NCBI GenBank assembly: GCA_022376925.1
Contig: JAIOJX010000002.1
Location: 42,741,501 to 42,805,500, forward strand
Origin: Tragulus kanchil
Lineage: Eukaryota > Chordata > Mammalia > Artiodactyla > Tragulidae
Direction of reading: 5' to 3'
Length of the DNA: 64,000 bases
Part shown: positions 54,822 through 64,000 of the stretch, one piece after another
How the letters are laid out: every line of letters begins with the position of its first letter
Position numbering within the stretch: the stretch's first letter is position 1
Notes under the pieces: generated by a model
Seen by the model: the letters and a program-made list of their open reading frames with translations, nothing else
Databases searched by the model: none
What the model was told of the DNA's origin: nothing
Program-made: the position numbers and the translations under genes

Positions 54822-56792
54822 GGAGCAGCTGTGGATCAGCACAGGGAAAAGGGCAATGGCAGCAGCAGAATGAGCCCTTTTGGAGGCTGTCATTAGCCCA
54901 ACCATAGACCCTGTAGTTTCCAAGGGTGGGTTGTTTCAGGGCAAACAGCTAACAGGGAAGGATAACAGCCCAACCATCAGCAATCAAGTAGATTAAAGCT
55001 TTGTAGTGAGCAGGGCCCCACTGACAATACCAAGCTCCAGCTCTACCCCACCACCAGTCTCTCCCATAAGGTAGTTTTCACAGCCTCCTAGATGGCCTCA
55101 TCCACTAGAGGGCAGAGAGCAGAAGCAAAAGAAACTACAATCCTGCAGCCTCCAGAACAAAAAAGTCATAATCACAGAAAGTTGAACAAAATGAAAGGGC
55201 AGAGAATCATGAACAGATGGAGGAAAAAGATATGACCATCTCCAAAAAAACTAAATGAAGTGCAGATAGGCAACTTTCCAGAAAAAGAATTCAGAATAAT
55301 GATAGTGAAGATGACCTGGGATCTGGGGAAAAGAATGGAGGCAAAGTTTGAGAAGATGCAAGAAATGTTAAACAAAGATCTAAAAGCACTAAAGAAAAAA
55401 GACAAACAGAAATAAACAATACAATAACTGAAATATAAAATACACTGGAAGGAAACAACAGCAGAATAACTGAGGCAGAAGAATAGATAAGTGAGCTGGG
55501 AGATAGAATGGTAGAAATAACTGTTAAGAAGCAGAATAAAGAAAAGAATAATGAAAAAAATGAGGATAGTCTCAAAGACCTCTGCGACAACACTTAATGA
55601 ACAACCATTCATATTATAGTGATTGCAGAAGAGAAAAGGAAAGGCTTGAGAAAATATCTGAAAAGATTACAGTCAAAAACTTGTATAACATGGGAAAGGA
55701 AATGGTCAATTAATCACCAGAAATGAGACTAGTGGGAGTTGACCTGCAAGACTTCCATAGGACCAGGGGAATAGAGACTCTGTTCTTGGGGGGGCACACA
55801 CAAAATCTTCTGAACACTAGGTCTTAGGGGGAAGGAGCAGTGACCCTGTAAGAGACTGAGCCAAACCTGTCTCCTAGGGTTGGAGGTTATCCTTCAGAGG
55901 CATGGAGCAGCTGTGGATCAGCACAGGGAAAAGGGCAATGGCAGCAGCAGAATGAGCCCTTTTGGAGGCTGTCATTAGCCCAACCATAGACCCTGTAGTT
56001 TCCAAGGGTGGGTTGTTTCAGGGCAAACAGCTAACAGGGAAGGATAACAGCCCAACCATCAGCAATCAAGTAGATTAAAGCTTTGTAGTGAGCAGGGCCC
56101 CACTGACAATACCAAGCTCCAGCTCTACCCCACCACCAGTCTCTCCCATAAGGTAGTTTTCACAGCCTCCTAGATGGCCTCATCCACTAGAGGGCAGAGA
56201 GCAGAAGCAAAAAGAACTACAATCCTGCAGCCTCCAGAACAAAAAAGTCATAATCACAGAAAGTTGAACAAAATGAAAGGGCAGAGAATCATGAACAGAT
56301 GGAGGAAAAAGATATGACCATCTCCAAAAAAACTAAATGAAGTGCAGATAGGCAACTTTCCAGAAAAAGAATTCAGAATAATGATAGTGAAGATGACCTG
56401 GGATCTGGGGAAAAGAATGGAGGCAAAGTTTGAGAAGATGCAAGAAATGTTAAACAAAGATCTAAAAGCACTAAAGAAAAAAGACAAACAGAAATAAACA
56501 ATACAATAACTGAAATATAAAATACACTGGAAGGAAACAACAGCAGAATAACTGAGGCAGAAGAATAGATAAGTGAGCTGGGAGATAGAATGGTAGAAAT
56601 AACTGTTAAGAAGCAGAATAAAGAAAAGAATAATGAAAAAAATGAGGATAGTCTCAAAGACCTCTGCGACAACACTTAATGAACAACCATTCATATTATA
56701 GTGATTGCAGAAGAGAAAAGGAAAGGCTTGAGAAAATATCTGAAAAGATTACAGTCAAAAACTTGTATAACATGGGAAAGGAAATGGTCAAT
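54616..56792 (+). repeat. Direct duplication 15, offset 1093 bp (likely artefact)
   Basis: Copy A starts at 54616 and copy B at 55709, both inside the L1. Part of the unit also lies in duplication 14, so 54616-54821 occurs three times. The 146-codon reverse open frames at 55172 and 56254 are L1 antisense shadows. Confidence 0.93.
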
Positions 56793-57281
56793 CAGGCCAA
56801 GGAATCACAGAAAGTCCAAGACAGAATAAACCCAAGGAAGAAGACCCAGAGACACATAGTAATCAAACTGACAAAAATCAAAGACAAACATAAAATATTA
56901 AAAACAACAAGGGAAAAAGGACAAATAATATTCAAGAGGAACTTCCATATGGATATCAGCAGAACTCTCAGCAGAAACTCTGCAAGTCAGAAGGGAGTGG
57001 AATGATAAATTTGAAGTGATAAAAATGAAGAAACTAAAAAAAAAAAGAAATGAAGAAACTACAACCAAGAATAATCTGCTCAGCAAGGCTCTCATTCAGA
57101 TTTGATGGAGAAATAAAAAGCTTTACAGACAAACAAAAGCTAAGAGGATTCAGCACCACCAGACCAGCTTTGCAACAAATGTTACATGAACTCCTTTAGG
57201 CAGAAAACAGAGTACCAACTTGAAAAAAAACAACAAAAAACCTGTAGATATATGGACTGTTAATATGAAAACTTCATGTCT

Positions 57282-57402
57282 GCTCAGTTGTTCAGTCGTG
57301 TTTGAATCGTTATAACCCCAACTGTAGCCTGCTAGACTCCTCTATCCATGGAATTTTCCAGCCATACTACAAGAGTGCATTGCCATTTCTCCCAGGAATC
57401 AA
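57282..57402 (-). mobile_element. Bov-tA/Bov-A piece inside L1
   Basis: An old antisense fragment with gttgttcagtcgtgtttgaa, cctgctagactcctctatcc and gtgcattgccatttctccc. It lacks the tRNA head. Confidence 0.7.
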
Positions 57403-60400
57403 CAGACACAAAAGAAAAAGCTACCCAAACACAACACTAAAGATGGTCTTCAAACCATAAGTAAACAAAAGAGAGGGTGAAGAAAAAAGACCTACAAAAA
57501 TAAAACCCAAAATAATTAAGGAAAATGGCAATAGGAATATTAATAATTATCTTTAAATATAAATTGATTAAATGTGCCAACAAAGAGACAAAGACTGGTA
57601 GGGTGGATATAAAAATAAGAAATGTATATATACCATATACAAGAGACCCACCTCTGATCTAGAAATACAAACATACTGAAAGTGAGGGGCTAGAAAGTAT
57701 TCCACTCAAATGGAAATGCAAAGAAAGCTGAATTATCAGTACTCATATCAGACAAAATAGACTTTAAAACAAAAACTATTACAAGAGGCAAAAAAAGACA
57801 CTCCATAATGATAAAGAGATCAATCCAAGAAGATGTAAAAATCATAAATATATGCACCTAACATGGGGCACTTCAGTATATAATGCAACTACTAACAGCC
57901 ACAAAGAAGAAATTGACAGTAACACAATAAGACTGGAGGACTTTAACACCCCACTTTCATCAATGGAGAGATCATCCAGACAGAAAATCAATCAAAAAAA
58001 GGGGGAAAAACAGGGTTAATGACATATTAGACCAGGTAGATTTAATTGATTATTTATAGAACCTTCCACCTTAAGGCAGAAGACTACACATTCTTCTCAA
58101 GTGATCACAGAAGATTCTCTAGGTTTGACTACATGCTGAGCCATGAGATGAGCCTTGATACATTTAAGAAAATTGAAATCATATTAAGCATTTATCCAAC
58201 TACAGATCATGACATAATGAGATTAGAAGTAAAGTACAAGGGAAAAAAGCTATAAAAATACAAACATAAGGAAGTTAAACCATATGTTACTAAATTACCA
58301 ATGGATCAGTGAATAAATCAAAGTAGATATTAAAAAAAATGCCTAAAGACAAGTGAAAGCACAAAAATCCAAAACCTATGGGATGCAACAAAAAGCAGTT
58401 CTAAAATGGAAGTTTATAGCAATACAATATTAGTTCAAGAAACAATAAAAATGTCAAAGAAACAACTAACCTTACAACTAAAGCAACTAGAGAAAGAAGA
58501 ACAAACAGAACCTGAAGTCAATCGAAGGAAAGAATCATCATGATCATAGCAGAAATACATGAAATGGAGACAAAGAAAATAATACCAAAGAACAATGAAA
58601 CTAGATGCTGGTTCTCTGAAAGACAGACAAATCTGATAAACCTTTATCCAGACTCATGAAGAAGAAAAAAAGACTCAAATCAATACAATTGGAAATGAAA
58701 AATGAGAAGTTACAACTGACACCACAGAAATACTCTGGATCATAAGAGATTACTACAAGTAACTACACACAATAAAATGGACAACCTCAAAGAAATGGAC
58801 AAATTCTTAGAAAGGTAAAGTTACTCAAGACTGAACCAGGAAGAAAATATGAACAGACCAATCAAAGCAATGAAACTGCAACTGTCATTAAAAATTCCCA
58901 TCAAACAAAGGTCAAGGACTAGATGGTTTCACAGGTGAATACTATCAAATATTTAGAGAAGAATATTTATTATCCTTCTGAAACTGTTCTAAAAACTGAA
59001 GAGGAAAGAAAACTCACAAACTCATTCTGTGAAGCTACCCTCACCCTAATACCAAAACCAGACAGATATCAAAAAAGAAAATCACCGATGAACACAGACC
59101 AAAAAATCCTCAACAAAATCCTAGCAAACAGAATCCAACAACACATTAAAAGGATCACATCATGACCATGCAAGTATTCTTCAGTATACTCAAATAAATC
59201 AATGTGATATACCATATCAACAAACTGAAGAATAAAAACCATACAATCATCTCAGAAGATGCAGAAAAATCCTCTCCAGGAAGTGGGCAAATATAGAATT
59301 TACCTCAACATGCTAAAGGCCATATATGACAAACCTGAAAGTAACATCATACCCAGTGATGAAAACCTGAAAACTTTTCCTCTAAAACCACAAATAAGAC
59401 AAGGATGTCCACTTTCACCAATTTTATTCAACAAAGTTTTGCAAGTCCAAGCTACAGCAATCAGAAAAGAAAAATAAATAAAGGGAATTCAAACTGGAAA
59501 AGAAGAAATTCACCTTTTCACTATTTGCAGATTATATAATACTATACATAGACAATCTTAAAGATTCTACCAAAAAACTACTAGAGCTCATCAATTAATG
59601 TGGTAAAGTTGCAGGTTACAAAGTTAATACACAGATATTTATTGCATTTCTATGTACTAACAATGAAAGAGCAGAACAAGAAATTCAAGAAACAATTCCA
59701 TTTATTATTGCATAAAAATGGATAAAATACTTAGTAATAAAGTTACCTAAAGAGACAGAGGCCTGTACTCTGAAAAATATAATATGCTAGCTTTAGCAAA
59801 AGAAATTGAAGATAACATATAGATGGAAAGATATACCATGATCATGCATTGGAAATCTCAATATTGTCAAATGACTATATACTACCCAAGGCAACCTACG
59901 AACTCAATGCAATCCCTATGAAATTACCAATGGCATTTTCCACAGAATTAGAACAAAAAACCCTAAAATTCTGTATAGAGACAGAAAAGACACCAAATGG
60001 CCTAAGCAATCTTGAGAAAGAAAAATGGAGCTGGAGGAATCAGGCTACCTGACTTCAGACTGTATTACAAAAGTATCACAATCACAATAGTATTGTACTG
60101 GCACAAAAAAACAGAAGTATAGATCAATTTATCAGTAGAGAAAACTCAGAAATACAACCATCACCTACAGTCAATTAATCTACAACAAAGGGGGATGACA
60201 ACACATTGGAAGAAACATAATTTCTTCAACAAATTATGCTGGGAAAACTGGACAGCTACATGTAAAAAATGAAATCAGATCATTCTTTATGTAACACATA
60301 CACAAACAATAAGGTCAAAATGGATTAAAGACCTAAATGTGACACCAGATAGTACAAAACTCCCAGAGTTAAACATACTCAGAATACTCACTGACATAAA

Positions 60401-60560
60401 TTTCAGCAATATCATTTTCATTCCACCATCTGGAATAATGGAAATAAAAACAAAAGAAACACAGGACCTAATTAAACTGAAAAGCTTTTCATAGCAAAGG
60501 AAACCATAAAAAAATGAAAAGACAATCAAATATTGGATAAAATATTAAATAATGTGACCA

Positions 60561-61860
60561 AGTTCAGTTCAGTTCAGTTCAGTTCAGTCACTCAGTTGTG
60601 TCTAACTATTTGCAACACCATGGACTGCAGCACGCCAGGCTTCCCTGGTCCTTCATCATCTCCCAGAGCTTGCTCAAACTCGTGTCCACTGACTCAGTGA
60701 TGCCATCCAACCATCTTGTCCTCTGTTGTCCCTTTCTCCTTCTGTCTTCTATTTTTCCCAACATTAGACTATTTTCCAAATAGTCATCTCTTTGTATCAG
60801 GTGGCCAAAGTACTGGAGCTTCAGTTTCATCATTAGTCCTTCCAATGAATATTCAGGGTTGATTTCCTTTAGGACTGACTGGTTTGATGCCCTTGCAGTC
60901 TGAGGAACTCTTAAGAGCCTTCTCCAACACCACAGTTTGAAGGCATCAATTCTTTGACTCTCGCAGCCTTCTTTATGATCCAACTCTCACATCCATACAT
61001 GACTACTGGGACAACCATAGCTTTGACTATACAGACCTATGTTGGCAAAGTGATGTCTCTGTTTTTTAATATGCTAGAATTAAACCTATACTGTCTAGGT
61101 GTTTCATAGCTTTTTTTCCAAGGAACAAACGTCTTTTAATTTCATGGTTGCAGTCACCATCTGCAGTGCTTGTGGAGCCCAAGAAAATAAAGTTTGTTTG
61201 TTTCCATTGTTTGCCCATTTGCCATGAAGTGAAAGGACCAGATGCCATGATATTCATTTTTTGAATGCTGAGTTTTAAGCCAGTTTTTTCACTCTTGTCT
61301 TTCATTTTCATCAAGACGTTCTTTAGTTCTTCTTTGCTTTCTACCATAAGGGTTGTGTTATCTGCATACCTGAGAGTGCTGTTATTTCTCCCCACAGTCT
61401 TGACTGCAACTTGTGCTTCATCCAGGCTGGCATTTTGCATGATGTACTCTGCATATAAGTTAAATAAGCAGGGTGACAATATACAACCTTTATGTACTCC
61501 TTTCCCAGACTGGAACCAGTCCATTGTTCCATGTCTGGTTTTAACTGTTGCTTCTTGTCCTGCATACAAGTTTCACAGGAGGCAGGTAAGGTGGTCTAGT
61601 ATTCCCATATCTTTCAGAATTTTCCACATTTTTCTGTGATCCAATGGTTAAATGCTTTAGCGTAGTCAATGAAGCAGAAGTAGATGCTTCATTGACTGGA
61701 ATTTCCTTGTTCTTTCTATGATCCAGTGGATGTTGGCAAGTTGTTGGCAATTTTCTAAATACAGCATGTACATTTGGAAGTTTTTGGTTCACGTACTGTT
61801 GAAGCCTAGCTTGGAGGATTTTGAGATATAAGACCTCCTCAGAAAACCATTTTGGATTAG
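60561..61860 (-). mobile_element. BovB (RTE) LINE inserted in L1
   Basis: The plus strand starts with the (agttc)n tail of BovB and reads back through the 3' end to the reverse transcriptase. The reverse open frame 61066-61569 encodes the typical BovB segment (GCILSPCLFNLYAEYIM). The active-site YADD is YADN, so the copy is dead. L1 sequence resumes at about 61862 (gtctccaaaatttacaaatc). Confidence 0.9.
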
Positions 61861-63729
61861 TCTCCAAAATTTACAAATCGCTCACGAAGCTTAATATCAT
61901 CAAAACAAACTAACCAATGAAAACTGGGCAGAGGACTTAAATAGCAATTTCTCTAAAGAAGATGGCCAACAAACATATGAAAAGATGTTTGACATTACTA
62001 GTTATTAGAGAAATGCAGGTCAAAACTACAGTGAGATATTATCTCACACCAGTCAAAATGGCTATTATCAAAAAATCTACACTACAGTGTTGGTGGGAAT
62101 ATAAACTGGTATAGTCCTAATGGAGAATAGTATGGAGGTCCCTTAAAAGACTAAAAGTATAGCTACCACTGACCCTTGAATCCCACTACTGGACATATAC
62201 CCAGAGTAAAACATGGTCTTTAAAGACACGCACCTCAGTATTTATTGAAGCACTGTTTACAATAGCCAAGAAATGGAAGCAACCTGATTGTTGAAAGAGG
62301 AATGGATCTTTATCCATTATATATGATGTGGTACATATATCCAATAGAATATTACTCAACCATTACAAATAATGAAATAACAACATTTGCAGTAACACAG
62401 ATGGAGCTAGAGATTGTCATGCTGAGTAAAGGAGCTCTGACAGAGAAAACGAAATAACATTATGACATCCCTTATATGCAGAATCTAAGAAGAATGATAT
62501 AAGTGAGCTTCTTTACAAAACAGAAACAGATTTAAATAACAACTTATAGTTTCCAGTGGGGAACGGGGGTGGGTATAAAAAAGGCAAGTCTTGACTGTTG
62601 ACATTTTCATGACCATATAAGTTAAATAAGCAGGGTGACAATATACAACCTTTATGTACTCCTTTCCCAGACTGGAACCAGTCCATTGTTCCATGTCTGG
62701 TTTTAACTGTTGCTTCTTGTCCTGCATACAAGTTTCACAGGAGGCAGGTAAGGTGGTCTAGTATTCCCATATCTTTCAGAATTTTCCACATTTTTCTGTG
62801 ATCCAATGGTTAAATGCTTTAGCGTAGTCAATGAAGCAGAAGTAGATGCTTCATTGACTGGAATTTCCTTGTTCTTTCTATGATCCAGTGGATGTTGGCA
62901 AGTTGTTGGCAATTTTCTAAATACAGCATGTACATTTGGAAGTTTTTGGTTCACGTACTGTTGAAGCCTAGCTTGGAGGATTTTGAGATATAAGACCTCC
63001 TCAGAAAACCATTTTGGATTAGTCTCCAAAATTTACAAATCGCTCACGAAGCTTAATATCATCAAAACAAACTAACCAATGAAAACTGGGCAGAGGACTT
63101 AAATAGCAATTTCTCTAAAGAAGATGGCCAACAAACATATGAAAAGATGTTTGACATTACTAGTTATTAGAGAAATGCAGGTCAAAACTACAGTGAGATA
63201 TTATCTCACACCAGTCAAAATGGCTATTATCAAAAAATCTACACTACAGTGTTGGTGGGAATATAAACTGGTATAGTCCTAATGGAGAATAGTATGGAGG
63301 TCCCTTAAAAGACTAAAAGTATAGCTACCACTGACCCTTGAATCCCACTACTGGACATATACCCAGAGTAAAACATGGTCTTTAAAGACACGCACCTCAG
63401 TATTTATTGAAGCACTGTTTACAATAGCCAAGAAATGGAAGCAACCTGATTGTTGAAAGAGGAATGGATCTTTATCCATTATATATGATGTGGTACATAT
63501 ATCCAATAGAATATTACTCAACCATTACAAATAATGAAATAACAACATTTGCAGTAACACAGATGGAGCTAGAGATTGTCATGCTGAGTAAAGGAGCTCT
63601 GACAGAGAAAACGAAATAACATTATGACATCCCTTATATGCAGAATCTAAGAAGAATGATATAAGTGAGCTTCTTTACAAAACAGAAACAGATTTAAATA
63701 ACAACTTATAGTTTCCAGTGGGGAACGGT
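61453..63729 (+). repeat. Direct duplication 16, offset 1162 bp (likely artefact)
   Basis: Copy A starts at 61453 inside BovB and copy B at 62615. Between them, about 62574-62614 holds some 40 bases found in neither copy's continuation. Copy B continues the L1 3'UTR normally. Confidence 0.94.
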
Positions 63730-64000
63730 GGTATAAGGTATGATTAGGGAAGTTGGGATAGACATGTACACACTGCTATATTTATAAGACGGATAACCAA
63801 CAAAGTCCTACTGTTTACAAGGGGAGTTTGTTAGAGGACGAATACTTGTATATGCATGGCCGAGCCCTTTTGCTGTCCACTTGAAACTATCACAGCATTG
63901 TTAACTGACTATACTTCAATATACAATAAAAAGATTTTAAAAATAAACGTGAAGAAATAGCAAAGTCATATTGAAGAACAGTAAATGTTGTTTTACTGTA

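Larger units (their letters stand above)
53120..63943 (+). mobile_element. Ruminant L1, nearly full length but dead
   Basis: In order: 5'UTR from about 53125, ORF1-like region (about 55180-57010), endonuclease remnant (58046-58255, with TTDHDIMRLEV near its end), reverse transcriptase remnant (58923-59480, with ILNKILANRIQQHIK and RQGCPLSPILFN), 3' part from 61862, and 3'UTR to about 63943. The catalytic FADD is FADY near 59530, so the enzyme is dead even without the many stops. The element is cut by a BovB at 60561-61860 and a Bov-tA piece at 57282. It is inflated by duplications 14, 15 and 16. Confidence 0.88.

Noticed and set aside
55172..55612. 146-codon reverse open frame rich in Phe/Leu/Ser, seen again at 56254-56694
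   Set aside because: It is the antisense of the L1 ORF1-like region, and the second copy comes from duplication 15.

Overview
The window is nuclear DNA from a ruminant. The evidence is abundant BovB (RTE) and ruminant L1 LINEs, Bov-tA and Bov-tA2 SINEs, an ART2-type BovB derivative, and a vertebrate gene with introns. The only gene I can name is TMEM64, on the minus strand. Exon 1 is at 30987-31781 and exon 2 at 11262-11417; together they encode 317 of about 380 residues. The last exon must lie to the left of this window. The species is not settled. One young CHR-headed SINE is common here, the Bov-tA copies look older, and I saw no clear Bov-A2 dimer. That would fit a chevrotain-like (tragulid) lineage better than cattle, but this is inference.

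Layout: 1-11261 is TMEM64 intron 2. It opens with a nest of mobile elements: BovB containing L1, which contains a second L1 fragment and a SINE. 11418-30986 is intron 1, with SINEs, MIRs, an ART2-like element and an LTR-like block. About 31.0-32.3 kb is a CpG island carrying TMEM64 exon 1 and a probable bidirectional promoter. From 32.3 to about 53 kb is upstream DNA with SINEs, MIR, L2, BovB fragments and a Tigger-type element. 53.1-63.9 kb is one decayed sense-strand L1 interrupted by an antisense BovB.

The strongest structural signal is not biological in appearance. Sixteen direct tandem duplications, each about 1.0-1.2 kb and nearly identical, are scattered over the whole window. They ignore element and gene boundaries, have only short shared bases at the joins, and often show garbled bases at the end of the left copy. 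They look like contig overlaps that were not merged. Collapsing them would remove about 17.8 kb, leaving roughly 46 kb of real locus. Several apparent gene and repeat copies are therefore probably counted twice.

A speculative plus-strand gene may start in the same CpG island. An ATG in good context at 32100 is followed by a donor at 32223. A 44-bp exon-like segment at 36180-36223 has strong splice sites, and an acceptor-led segment begins at 43866. These join in one frame into an acidic protein of about 102 residues that I do not recognise. No bacterial-type system, CRISPR array, tRNA gene or rRNA gene is visible.
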